A stretch of 64,000 nucleotides of DNA from CAVXJN01 sp963773585 (GTDB taxonomy: Bacteria; Pseudomonadota; Gammaproteobacteria; JASBUN01). The stretch is from the NCBI GenBank assembly GCA_963773585.1, contig CAVZBR010000003.1, positions 202,801 through 266,800 of the forward strand, in the 5' to 3' direction. Position 1 is the stretch's first letter. Each line of letters starts with the position of its first letter. Of this stretch, positions 16,723-25,366 are shown piece by piece. Position numbers and translations under genes: made by a program. A model generated the notes under the pieces. That model saw only the letters and a list, made by a program, of their open reading frames with translations, searched no databases and had not been told where the DNA came from.

Positions 16723-18510
16723 ATGAACGAATCTTCGCTCACACCCCTGATTCTCATCGGCGTATTCGGCATCGGCGCGCAATGGTTGGCGTGGAGACTG
16801 CGTATCCCGGCCATTTTGCTGTTGATTGTGACCGGACTTGCCGCTGGCCCCCTTACCGGTTTGATCCAGCCCAGCGAACGCTTCGGAACGATGCTGCAAC
16901 CGGTGATCAACCTCGGTGTAGCGCTGATACTGTTCGAGGGCGGCTTGAACCTACGTTGGTCCGAATACAGGGAGGCCGGCGTGCAGGTCATGCGCTTGGT
17001 TACGTTCGGCTTGCTCATTACTTGGCTGCTGGCGGGTTTGGCGGCGCATTACATTACCGGTTTGTCGCCGCCGGTATCCATGTTGTTCGGCGCGATCGCC
17101 GTGGTAACGGGTCCGACCGTGATTGCGCCCCTGCTGCGACACGCGCGCCTGAGACGCCATACGGCTTCTTTGCTGAAATGGGAAGGCATCATCAACGACC
17201 CGGTCGGGGCTCTGTTGACCGTTCTGGTGTTCGAATATTATGCAGTCACAGCCGCGTCGCCTGAGTTTTGGCCCGCGTTGGCCCGAATGGGACTCGCTTT
17301 CGCCAGCGCATCGGCCATCGGCGCAGGGACGGCCTACATCATGGGTTGGACGTTTCGCAACGGCCGTATCCCCGAGTTCCTCAAATCGCCCGCGATGTTG
17401 GTTCTGGTGCTGGCCGTGTACGGCCTTTCCGACCAGATTCAAGCTGGAGCGGGTTTATTGACCGTAACCATCATGGGCGTGGTGTTCGCCAACCTGAAGC
17501 TGGCCGATATCGACGAGCTGCGCCGATTCACCGAATACGTCAGCGTCCTTTTGCTTTCGGCCATTTTCATTCTGCTGACAGCGGACCTGCCCCTCGATCT
17601 GTTGAGCCGGCTCAACTGGCGCAGCGCCGCGCTGATCGGCGTGATCGTCTTTTTGGTACGCCCGGTCGCCGTGTACCTGGCAACGATCGGCACGCACATG
17701 GAACTGCGTGAACGCGCCTTCGTAGGTTGGATCGCTCCGCGCGGCATCGTCGCCGCGGCCATGGCCGGCGTGTTCGGCCCACCACTCATGCGCCAGAACT
17801 TCACGGGCGCCGATCAATTGCTTCCGTTGGTGTTCGGCTTGGTGATCGCGACCGTCGCATTACACGGTCTCAGCATTCGCAAACTCGCGCAGTATTTGCG
17901 CCTTGGCGCAGGCAATCCGCACGGGCTTCTGGTCGTCGGTGCGACCCCGTGGTCGGTGGAACTGGCATCGACGCTGCAAGAGCTCGACGTGCCCGTGGTC
18001 ATCAGTGATGTATCCTGGCATCACTTGCGCAGCGCGCGTATGTCCGGCGTACGCATACACCACGGCCAGGTGCTTTCGGAACGTGCAGAGGAAACACTGG
18101 AGTTGCACGAGCTGAGTCATTTGCTCGCGATGACCGCGAACAATTCTTACAACGCCCTGGTGTGCGGCCGCTTTGCACCGTTGTTCGGCCGCAACCGTGT
18201 ATACCAGCTTGCGGCCACGAGCGATGACGAGGACGACAGTGAGGCACTCGCCCCCGGGGCGCGAGGCAACTTCGCATTCGACGAACGGACGACGTACGAA
18301 GAGTTCACAAAGGCCCATTATCACGGCTCGCACTTTCGTACCACAAAGCTTACCGAACAGTACGACTACGAGGCCTATCAGCGCGACGCCGCTGATGGCG
18401 CAGTCCCGATTCTTCGTGTCAATGCAAAAGGCGAGTTGGAAATCTTTCCCCTCCCCGAGCGGGACAAACCTGGCCCTGGCGACGTCATGGTCAGCTTTCA
18501 TCTGAAGTAG
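16723..18510 (+). CDS. Cation/proton antiporter (CPA1-like) with C-terminal regulatory region
   Basis: This 595-residue protein has about 12 transmembrane segments (residues 5-390). The conserved segments are LGVALILFEGGLNL, GAIAVVTGPTVIAPLLRHARLR and EGIINDPVGALLTVLVFEYY. The ND pair in the last of these is typical of electroneutral CPA1 antiporters. From about residue 400 a TrkA-N/RCK-like nucleotide-binding region follows (HGLLVVGATPWSVELASTL). A Na+/H+ or K+/H+ exchanger suits a salt- or alkali-adapted cell and the betaine cluster just downstream. Ion specificity cannot be read by eye. The start at ATG 16723 leads directly into segment one. Confidence 0.9.
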   Translation: MNESSLTPLILIGVFGIGAQWLAWRLRIPAILLLIVTGLAAGPLTGLIQPSERFGTMLQPVINLGVALILFEGGLNLRWSEYREAGVQVMRLVTFGLLITWLLAGLAAHYITGLSPPVSMLFGAIAVVTGPTVIAPLLRHARLRRHTASLLKWEGIINDPVGALLTVLVFEYYAVTAASPEFWPALARMGLAFASASAIGAGTAYIMGWTFRNGRIPEFLKSPAMLVLVLAVYGLSDQIQAGAGLLTVTIMGVVFANLKLADIDELRRFTEYVSVLLLSAIFILLTADLPLDLLSRLNWRSAALIGVIVFLVRPVAVYLATIGTHMELRERAFVGWIAPRGIVAAAMAGVFGPPLMRQNFTGADQLLPLVFGLVIATVALHGLSIRKLAQYLRLGAGNPHGLLVVGATPWSVELASTLQELDVPVVISDVSWHHLRSARMSGVRIHHGQVLSERAEETLELHELSHLLAMTANNSYNALVCGRFAPLFGRNRVYQLAATSDDEDDSEALAPGARGNFAFDERTTYEEFTKAHYHGSHFRTTKLTEQYDYEAYQRDAADGAVPILRVNAKGELEIFPLPERDKPGPGDVMVSFHLK

Positions 18511-19311
18511 GATCGTCAAAGCCTCGCCAACGGTTGCCGCACGCCAGCCTGGTCGCCGGTACGGTCACCGGCGGTCGCGCACACTGTGCAAATCCTGCCC
18601 GACCTCAGCACGCGAAAGTATTTTCCTGCTGATGACCGTCAGCCATCTGACGCGCCGACTGCGCGTCGAAATCGTGTCTCGTGCGAATGTCTCGTGCATA
18701 AAACAATGGGGAACCAGAAGTTACCCGCTCGCCGGCACATCGGGTTCGTCGGTGTGCGCGTCTCAGCGCTACCAGCGCGCACCCGCAGGCCGCGCGAGCA
18801 AATAGCCGCAAACAGCGCTACGAGGCTGATCTAGGCCGATTTGGGCTGGACGCCGAAATCCGGTATACTACGCACTCCAATTTGCTAATTTCGTCGTGGA
18901 AACAAATTTTCCACGCGAGAAGAACACGATTCAAGGCCGGCTCACTACCGCTGTAAGTCGGAGGGGGCTCACGCCGCCCGATCAAGGCTGTGATCTCTTC
19001 ATCGCATCGCAGTCGTCAACCGAAATACGAATACAGATCGCGAAACCTCAGCCATTGTCAGCGCTATTGCGGTCGATGGTGCAGCGCCTGGATGTACACT
19101 GCCGGGCCAACGATTCACGTCGCGATCAAAGTACGTACACGGATTTTCGCGCGGAGCCCGTCCCGAACGCAGAGTTGGGGAACATTGCGCTTTCCGCTCG
19201 CGCGATTGCTTGAATCTGCGCTACTGAACTTTCGTCCGATCCGCTCACCAGCAGATCGAAACCGGGTTCCGGCATTTCCGCGAACCACATACAACAGCTC
19301 AGGGAGTCACT
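18511..19311 (+). other. 800-bp intergenic region with a long leader for the betaine genes
   Basis: No convincing protein gene lies here. The second half would be the roughly 436-base leader of the GSMT transcript if the promoter at 18841 is used. It contains a hairpin (GTGGAAA, loop, TTTCCAC at about 18896-18914) and a GC-rich stretch from 18935 to 18990. I could not match it to a known riboswitch. A long leader suggests salt-dependent or RNA-level control of betaine synthesis. Confidence 0.5.
18841..18869 (+). promoter_or_regulatory. Predicted sigma-70 promoter of the betaine operon
   Basis: TTGGGC (18841-18846) and TATACT (18864-18869) are separated by exactly 17 bases. This is the best promoter-like match upstream of the methyltransferase pair. 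Transcription would start near 18876. Confidence 0.6.
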
Positions 19312-20148
19312 ATGTCCACTGCATCAGATGCCACGCTTCAGCAATCTTTTGGTTCGGATCCCGTAAAAATGCGTGAAACCGATCATTATCAGCATGAATA
19401 CGTCGAGTCCTTCGTGGACAAATGGGACGAACTGATCGACTGGGACTCTCGCGCGGAAAGCGAGGGCACCTTCTTTATCGACATTCTCAAGGAGCGCGGT
19501 GTAAAGCGGATTCTGGACGTCGCCACGGGCACAGGCTTTCACTCGGTGCGCCTTATCGAAGCGGGATTCGATGTGGTCAGCGCCGACGGCAGCCCCGAGA
19601 TGCTCGTCAAAGCATTCGAGAACGGCCGCAAGCGCGGACATATTCTGCGCACGGTCCAGGCGGATTGGCGCTGGCTCAACCGCGATGTGCATGGGGTGTT
19701 TGACGCCGTGATCTGCCTCGGAAACTCGTTTACGCATCTGTTTTCGGAACACGATCGGCGGAAGACGCTGGCGGAATTCTACGCAGCACTGCGGCACGAC
19801 GGCATATTATTGCTCGATCAACGCAATTACGATTCCATTCTTGACCACGGATTCAGCTCGAAACACAAATATTATTATTGCGGCGACAATGTCAGTGCGG
19901 AACCGGAGCACGTCGACGATGGCCTGGCACGTTTCAAGTACGCGTTTCCGGATGGCTCTGAATTCCATCTGAACATGTTTCCTCTCCGCAAGGACTACAC
20001 CCGCCGGCTGATGCAGGAAGTGGGATTCCAACACATTGAGACCTACGGAGACTTCAAGGAAACTTACAAAGAAACCGAGCCCGATTTCTTTGTCCATGTG
20101 GCTGAAAAGCTCTATGAGACCGACGAAGCCGAGGGCGACTCCAAATGA
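19312..20148 (+). CDS. gsmt: Glycine/sarcosine N-methyltransferase
   Basis: This 278-residue class I methyltransferase has the SAM motif RILDVATGTGFHSVRLIEAG (about residues 64-83) followed by VVSADGSPEML. The N-terminal MRETDHYQHEYVESFVDKWD is characteristic of glycine/sarcosine N-methyltransferases of halophilic bacteria. It converts glycine to sarcosine and then to dimethylglycine, using two SAM. An AGGGAG site precedes the ATG. Its stop overlaps the start of the next methyltransferase by four bases, so the two steps of the pathway are co-translated. Product: the precursor of the osmoprotectant betaine. Confidence 0.94.
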   Translation: MSTASDATLQQSFGSDPVKMRETDHYQHEYVESFVDKWDELIDWDSRAESEGTFFIDILKERGVKRILDVATGTGFHSVRLIEAGFDVVSADGSPEMLVKAFENGRKRGHILRTVQADWRWLNRDVHGVFDAVICLGNSFTHLFSEHDRRKTLAEFYAALRHDGILLLDQRNYDSILDHGFSSKHKYYYCGDNVSAEPEHVDDGLARFKYAFPDGSEFHLNMFPLRKDYTRRLMQEVGFQHIETYGDFKETYKETEPDFFVHVAEKLYETDEAEGDSK

Positions 20149-20981
20149 GCAGCGATTATTCCAGTGCGGTAAACACGGCTCGCGATTATTACGACAGCGA
20201 TGACGCCGACAATTTCTACTACACGATCTGGGGTGGCGAAGACATACATGTCGGGCTGTATCAATCCGACGTGGAGCCTATATCCGACGCCAGCCGACGC
20301 ACCGTGGAACGCTTGGCCGCGCGCCTTTCCAACCTGAACGAAAACAGCCGCGTACTCGATATCGGCGCCGGTTATGGTGGCGCGGCACGATACTTGGCTA
20401 AAACCTATGGCTGCCAAGTGGTGGCGCTTAATCTGAGTTCGGTGGAAAACGAGCGTGATCGGGAAATGAATCGGGTCCAGGGCCTGGATCACTTGATCGA
20501 CGTGGTCGACGGCAGCTTTGAATCGCTGCCATATCCTGATGCAAGCTTCGACGCAGTATGGTCGCAAGACGCGATTCTACACAGCGGCGATCGCCCGCAG
20601 GTCCTGCGCGAGGTCGCACGGGTGCTCAAACCCGGCGGCGAATTCGTATTCACGGATCCCATGCAAGCGGACGACTGTCCGGATGGTGTGCTCCAGCCGA
20701 TTTTGGATCGCATTCATCTGCAGACACTGGGGTCCCCCGCGTTTTACAAGAGTGAGCTCGAATCCCTCGGCCTGGAAGACCTCGGTTACGAAGATCACCG
20801 TGAACAATTGGTCAATCATTATGGGCGCGTGCTACGGGAGACCGAGCAACGCGAAGCGGATCTTTCCAAAGTTGTGAGCAAAGGCTACATCGCCCGGATG
20901 AAAAAAGGTCTCGCGCACTGGGTCAAGGGCGGCAAGGACGGGCACCTCGCCTGGGGTATCTTTCATTTCCGCAAACCTTGA
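20145..20981 (+). CDS. sdmt: Sarcosine/dimethylglycine N-methyltransferase
   Basis: The 278-residue SAM-dependent methyltransferase begins MSSDYSSAVNTARDYYDSDD and carries the motif RVLDIGAGYGGAARYLAKTY (about residues 66-85). LPYPDASFDAVWSQDAILHS follows, as in dimethylglycine methyltransferases related to the cyclopropane synthase branch. It methylates sarcosine and dimethylglycine to betaine. Coupled to GSMT by an ATGA overlap, it ends about 65 bases before a strong terminator shared with metF. Confidence 0.94.
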   Translation: MSSDYSSAVNTARDYYDSDDADNFYYTIWGGEDIHVGLYQSDVEPISDASRRTVERLAARLSNLNENSRVLDIGAGYGGAARYLAKTYGCQVVALNLSSVENERDREMNRVQGLDHLIDVVDGSFESLPYPDASFDAVWSQDAILHSGDRPQVLREVARVLKPGGEFVFTDPMQADDCPDGVLQPILDRIHLQTLGSPAFYKSELESLGLEDLGYEDHREQLVNHYGRVLRETEQREADLSKVVSKGYIARMKKGLAHWVKGGKDGHLAWGIFHFRKP

Positions 20982-21046
20982 AGCCGCAGGGACGATTCTC
21001 CTCCGTCGGCCAGCCAACACGAGAAGCGAACGCTGAGGCTGCGCAC

Positions 21047-21084
21047 AAAAAAGCCTTCGATCCATCGGACCGAAGGCTTTTTTT
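21047..21084. terminator. Bidirectional intrinsic terminator between SDMT and metF
   Basis: GCCTTCG and CGAAGGC (21053-21059 and 21071-21077) form a stem flanked by A6 on the left and T7 on the right, so both the rightward betaine operon and the leftward metF transcript could end here. Confidence 0.88.
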
Positions 21085-21112
21085 ATTGCGCCGGCTTTGC
21101 ACTACTTTTGCA

Positions 21113-22003
21113 CTACTGGGCTTGTGCGGCGCGAACCTCGTCGCTGCGATTGATCTCCGACAGGTTCAGGTTGTGCCACAGCGCCAGCGTGGCCTTTGAT
21201 TGGTTCATCGTATAGAAGTGCAGACCAGGTGCACCGGCGGACAAAAGACGTTCGCACAGGTCGGTTACCACGTCTTCGCCGAATGCACGAATCGATTCAC
21301 GGTCGTCGCGAAACCCCTCCAGGCGCTTTGCGATCCATCGAGGAATCTCCGCCCCGCACATGCTCGAAAAGCGTGCCAATTGGCTATAGTTGGTAATCGG
21401 CATGACCCCAGGAACGATGGGGAGCGTTATACCGCGCGCTTCACAGTCATCGACGAACCGATAATAGGCGTCGGCGTTGAAAAAGTATTGGGTGATCGCC
21501 CCGTCCGCCCCGGCTTCCACCTTCCGCTTGAAGTTGTTCAGGTCATCCTCCGCGCTCTTCGCCTGCGGATGTACCTCGGGGTACGCGGCTACTTCCAGGT
21601 GGAAATAGTCGCCGGTGGTCTCGCGGATATAAGCTACCAATTCATTTGCGTACCGCAATTCCGCCGGTCCGCGCATTCCCGACGGCATGTCTCCGCGCAA
21701 CGCCACGATCCGCCTGATGCCGGCTTCGCGGTAGCTGTCCAGCAGATCGGAAACGCTTTTGCGGGTCGAGCCGATGCACGACAAGTGTGCCGCGGCGTCA
21801 TATCCTGCCTGCTTGATCCCGACCACGGTATCGTACGTGCCCTGTTGCGTACTGCCGCCGGCTCCGAAGGTCACCGAAAAATACAACGGATTGAGCGCGC
21901 CTAGCTTGTCTCGCACCGCATTCAGCTTCTCAGCGGCATCGGGGCTCTTTGGCGGGAACAGTTCGAAAGAAAACGTTCTGTGATATTGGTTTTGGGATTT
22001 CAC
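21113..22003 (-). CDS. metF: Methylenetetrahydrofolate reductase
   Basis: The 296-residue TIM-barrel flavoprotein starts MKSQNQYHRTFSFELFPPKS (GTG start at 22003, AAGGGA upstream). It carries the family segments YFSVTFGAGGSTQQGT, RRIVALRGDMPSG and PIVPGVMPITNYSQLARF. It reduces 5,10-methylene-THF to 5-methyl-THF, the methyl donor for methionine synthesis. It lies on the opposite strand from the betaine genes and behind ahcY and metK in the same orientation, though a 270-bp gap separates it from ahcY. It supplies methyl groups for SAM regeneration. Confidence 0.95.
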   Translation of the reverse strand: MKSQNQYHRTFSFELFPPKSPDAAEKLNAVRDKLGALNPLYFSVTFGAGGSTQQGTYDTVVGIKQAGYDAAAHLSCIGSTRKSVSDLLDSYREAGIRRIVALRGDMPSGMRGPAELRYANELVAYIRETTGDYFHLEVAAYPEVHPQAKSAEDDLNNFKRKVEAGADGAITQYFFNADAYYRFVDDCEARGITLPIVPGVMPITNYSQLARFSSMCGAEIPRWIAKRLEGFRDDRESIRAFGEDVVTDLCERLLSAGAPGLHFYTMNQSKATLALWHNLNLSEINRSDEVRAAQAQ

Positions 22004-22273
22004 GTGCGTTCGTCCCTTTGGTTGTGGTTTTGGCCAGCATCCTCGGCCGTCACCTCGCGCCAGATCGCGTCCGTCTCGCTCGCGCAGACTTGCCTGGAGC
22101 TTGCCGGGTCTGGACGAAGTGCCTGGAATGTATTGCGATGTTGAGTATAGCTTGGTGTAGCAACGGCTCGGAGAAGTCCGCGGTACGGACAGCCGAGACG
22201 TATTTCACGGCTCGAGCGCTTAGGCCGGATGCGTCCCGGCGGCGCGTTCGCCGCCGGGACGTCCCGTTTTTTA
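22004..22273 (-). other. metF upstream region
   Basis: This 270-bp gap between metF and ahcY holds an extremely stable hairpin near the ahcY end (22233-22260). I do not see a protein gene or a confident promoter in it. Confidence 0.4.
22233..22272 (+). terminator. Strong hairpin with a T run on the strand opposite to ahcY
   Basis: GTCCCGGCGGCG and CGCCGCCGGGAC form a perfect 12-bp stem with a four-base loop (22233-22260). T6 follows at 22267-22272 on the plus strand. On the ahcY strand the hairpin has no T run after it, so the intrinsic-terminator layout points to an antisense transcript instead. It may still slow leftward transcription after ahcY. Confidence 0.5.
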
Positions 22274-23590
22274 TTAGTAGCGGTAATGCTCAGGCTTATA
22301 GGGTCCGTCGACGTCCAGTCCCAGGTATTCGGCCTGGGCCGGGGTCAGCGGTGTCAGATCGGCACCGATCTTGGTCAGGTGCAATCGGGCCACCTGCTCA
22401 TCGAGGTGCTTGGGCAGCACGTAGACCTTCTTCTCGTATTTGTCCGAATGGTTCCACAGCTCGATCTGGGCCATCACCTGGTTGGTGAATGAGGCCGACA
22501 TCACGAAGCTCGGATGTCCCGTGGCGCAGCCTAGGTTCACCAACCGGCCTTCGGCCAGCACGATGATCTTCTTGCCGTCGGGAAACACCACGTGGTCGAC
22601 CTGGGGCTTGATGTTCTGCCACTCGTACTTGCGCAGCCCCGCAATGTCGATCTCGGAGTCGAAGTGGCCGATGTTGCAGACAATGGCTTCGTTCTTCATC
22701 GCCTGCATGTGGGCATGGGTGATCACATCGATGTTGCCGGTGGTGGTGACGAAGATATCGCCCAGCGCCGCCGCCTGGTCCATGTTCACCACCCGGTAGC
22801 CTTCCATCGCCGCCTGCAGGGCGCAGATCGGATCGATCTCGGTCACCCAGACCGTGGCGCCCATGCCCCGGAACGCTTGCGCACAGCCTTTACCCACATC
22901 GCCATAGCCGCACACCACCGTGATCTTGCCGGCGATCATGACATCGGTGGCACGCTTGATGCCGTCGATCAAAGACTCCCGGCAGCCATACAGGTTGTCG
23001 AACTTCGACTTGGTCACCGAGTCGTTGACGTTGAAGGCCGGGCAGGCAAGCGTGCCCTTCTTCATCATGTCGTAGAGACGGTGTACGCCGGTGGTGGTCT
23101 CCTCGGAAAGCCCCTTGACCTCTTTCAACAGATCCGGGTACTTCTCGTGCATCAGCAGGGTCAAATCCCCGCCATCGTCGAGAATCATGTTCGGGCGCCA
23201 GTCGTCGGGCCCGAAAATGGTCTGCTCGATGCACCACCAGAACTCCTCTTCGGTCTCGCCCTTCCAGGCGAACACCGGCACTCCTGCCGCAGCCATGGCG
23301 GAAGCCGCCTGGTCCTGGGTGGAGAAGATGTTGCACGAGCTCCAGCGGACTTCGGCACCCAGGTCGATCAGGGTCTCGATCAACACCGCGGTCTGGATGG
23401 TCATGTGCAGGCAGCCGGCAATGCGCGCGCCCTTCAACGGCGCCTTGCCCTTGTACTCCTCGCGCAACGCCATCAGGCCGGGCATCTCGCTCTCGGCGAT
23501 CTCGACTTCTTTGCGGCCCCAATCGGCCAGGGAACTGTCGGCGACTTTGTAGTCGGGAGTCAGATTCTTTACAGGCTGTGTGCTACTCAT
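22274..23590 (-). CDS. ahcY: S-adenosylhomocysteine hydrolase
   Basis: This is a 438-residue NAD-dependent enzyme. Family segments include KGARIAGCLHMTIQTAVLIE, the NAD-binding CGYGDVGKGCAQAFRGMGA, ICNIGHFDSEIDIAGL and the C-terminal DGPYKPEHYRY. It splits SAH to homocysteine and adenosine, relieving product inhibition of methyltransferases. It lies 41 bases after metK with GGAGC before its ATG, so the two are very likely one operon. A need for strong SAH removal fits the neighbouring betaine pathway, which produces three SAH per betaine. Confidence 0.97.
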   Translation of the reverse strand: MSSTQPVKNLTPDYKVADSSLADWGRKEVEIAESEMPGLMALREEYKGKAPLKGARIAGCLHMTIQTAVLIETLIDLGAEVRWSSCNIFSTQDQAASAMAAAGVPVFAWKGETEEEFWWCIEQTIFGPDDWRPNMILDDGGDLTLLMHEKYPDLLKEVKGLSEETTTGVHRLYDMMKKGTLACPAFNVNDSVTKSKFDNLYGCRESLIDGIKRATDVMIAGKITVVCGYGDVGKGCAQAFRGMGATVWVTEIDPICALQAAMEGYRVVNMDQAAALGDIFVTTTGNIDVITHAHMQAMKNEAIVCNIGHFDSEIDIAGLRKYEWQNIKPQVDHVVFPDGKKIIVLAEGRLVNLGCATGHPSFVMSASFTNQVMAQIELWNHSDKYEKKVYVLPKHLDEQVARLHLTKIGADLTPLTPAQAEYLGLDVDGPYKPEHYRY

Positions 23591-23631
23591 ATTTATAAAG
23601 CTCCTTTAAATTTGCATGCTGGATAGTATGT

Positions 23632-24804
23632 TCAACTCGCGGCGCGCAATCCGGCGGCATCGCGAAGCGCATCTGCCTTATCGGTGCGCTCCCAGCTGAT
23701 TTCGTCTTCAGTGCGGCCAAAGTGGCCATATGCCGCGGTCTGGCGGTAGATCGGGCGCAACAGATCCAACATTTGCACCATGCCGCGGGGGCGCAGATCA
23801 AAATGCTCGCGCACCAACTCGACCAGGCGGTCTTCGCTGACGCTGCCGGTGCCGAAAGTCTCCACGCGGATGGACGTGGGCTCGGCGACACCGATCGCGT
23901 AGGACACCTGCACTTCGCAGCGTTCCGCCAGTCCGGCCGCGACAATATTCTTGGCCACATAACGCGCCGCGTAGGCAGCGGAACGGTCGACCTTGGAAGG
24001 GTCTTTGCCGGAGAACGCACCGCCGCCGTGACGGCCCATGCCGCCGTAGGTATCGACAATGATCTTGCGCCCCGTGAGCCCGCAGTCACCAACAGGGCCA
24101 CCGATGACGAAACGGCCCGTGGGGTTGATGTGGAACTTGGTGTCCTTGCTGATCCACTCAGCAGGCAGGACCGGCTTGATGACTTCGTCCATCACCGCTT
24201 CCTGCAATGTCTTCAGGTCGACGTCCGGCGAATGCTGCGTCGAAAGTACGACGGCATCGATGCCGATCGGCTTGTTGCCGTCATACGCGAATGTCACCTG
24301 GCTCTTGGCGTCGGGACGCAGCCAAGGCAGCGAACCATTCTTGCGAACGTGTGCTTGGCGCGCAACGAGGCGATGAGCGTACGTTATGGGCGCCGGCATC
24401 AGAACGTCGGTCTCATTGCTGGCATAACCGAACATCAGACCTTGGTCACCTGCGCCCTGCTCTTTCTCATCGCCCTCATCCACGCCCATCGCGATATCCG
24501 GGGACTGTTTATCAATGGAAGCCAGAACTGCGCAGGTTTCCCAATCGAAGCCCATCTGCGAGCTGTTGTAGCCGATCTCCTTGACTGTGTTGCGCGCACA
24601 CTCAGCGTAATCGACCTGGGCAGAGGTCGTGATTTCGCCAGACAGCACGATCATGCCGGTGTTGATCATCGTTTCGCAGGCAACACGAGCCTTTGGATCC
24701 TGAGTCAGGATTGCATCGAGAATGGAATCGGAGATCTGGTCTGCGACTTTATCCGGATGACCTTCGGATACCGACTCGGAAGTAAACAAGCTCTTGTTCG
24801 TCAT
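23632..24804 (-). CDS. metK: S-adenosylmethionine synthetase
   Basis: The 390-residue enzyme starts MTNKSLFTSESVSEGHPDKV and contains DQISDSILDA, GDQGLMFGYA and GGGAFSGKDPSKVDRSAAY, all signatures of MetK. It makes SAM from methionine and ATP. An AGGAGA site precedes the ATG. The leader contains a perfect 17-bp inverted repeat and a second hairpin. The first gene of the metK-ahcY operon, it provides the methyl donor for GSMT and SDMT. Confidence 0.97.
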   Translation of the reverse strand: MTNKSLFTSESVSEGHPDKVADQISDSILDAILTQDPKARVACETMINTGMIVLSGEITTSAQVDYAECARNTVKEIGYNSSQMGFDWETCAVLASIDKQSPDIAMGVDEGDEKEQGAGDQGLMFGYASNETDVLMPAPITYAHRLVARQAHVRKNGSLPWLRPDAKSQVTFAYDGNKPIGIDAVVLSTQHSPDVDLKTLQEAVMDEVIKPVLPAEWISKDTKFHINPTGRFVIGGPVGDCGLTGRKIIVDTYGGMGRHGGGAFSGKDPSKVDRSAAYAARYVAKNIVAAGLAERCEVQVSYAIGVAEPTSIRVETFGTGSVSEDRLVELVREHFDLRPRGMVQMLDLLRPIYRQTAAYGHFGRTEDEISWERTDKADALRDAAGLRAAS

Positions 24805-25366
24805 GGGCTCTCCTCATGTTCAGCGTCCCGTTCATCCGGGACAACGTGCCGACCGAACGGCACTGCATTGACGTAAATCACGCGATTAAAGCCATGCCGT
24901 TCGGTCGGCACAGCGCCGCTGTGTAGGTTGCTCGTCGACTGCTTCGACGATCTGCGTTTGTCGATCAGCTTTCAGTACTGTGCTGGCGGCCCATCTGGTC
25001 CGACCGAATCGCCATTCTTGAACTGGCGGGGCGCTACCGGCAAAGGTAGCGGTGATGGACGACGCGTAGCGTTCGCCGTTTGGTTGCAATTGCACCAGGC
25101 GGACCGAGCACCGGTATGGTATTCATCAACGGCGTGGGCACCTTGTGCGCTCTACCATGCGCTTTCCAGGCCAATCTCATGGCTATTCCTGGGTGCGCGT
25201 GCCACGTCGATTGCACAAGGGCATTACATTCAAACATAGCGGCACCGTTTTTTCAAATCGCCGCGGCATTCACCGCCATGTAATGCAGGCGAACGAAAGT
25301 GCTAGTCTGTTGATCCGCGCGGAATTTTTGGTATCCTTACACAAAGACATCACAGAGAATAACGAG
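24805..25366. other. Divergent region between metK and the HDOD gene
   Basis: About 560 bp without a recognised gene. The left part is the structured metK leader. The right part leads to the HDOD gene and holds only unconvincing short frames. Confidence 0.45.
24825..24911 (-). promoter_or_regulatory. Structured leader of metK
   Basis: Two perfect 17-base arms (24846-24862 and 24895-24911, built around CCGACCGAACGG and its complement) enclose a 32-base loop. A second hairpin (GTCCCG/CGGGAC, 24825-24842) follows just before the ribosome site. No T run follows the first hairpin. It does not fit SAM-I, SAM-II or SAH riboswitch patterns that I know. Regulation by the leader is inferred. Confidence 0.5.

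Noticed and set aside
18935..18990. Cobalamin riboswitch in the betaine leader
   Set aside because: A short GC-rich stretch resembles part of the core, but the conserved B12 box is absent.
22592..23626. 344-residue open frame opposite ahcY
   Set aside because: It is fully antisense to ahcY and has no recognisable domain or ribosome site.
24825..24911. SAM or SAH riboswitch before metK
   Set aside because: The strong hairpins do not show the conserved cores of the SAM-I, SAM-II or SAH classes.
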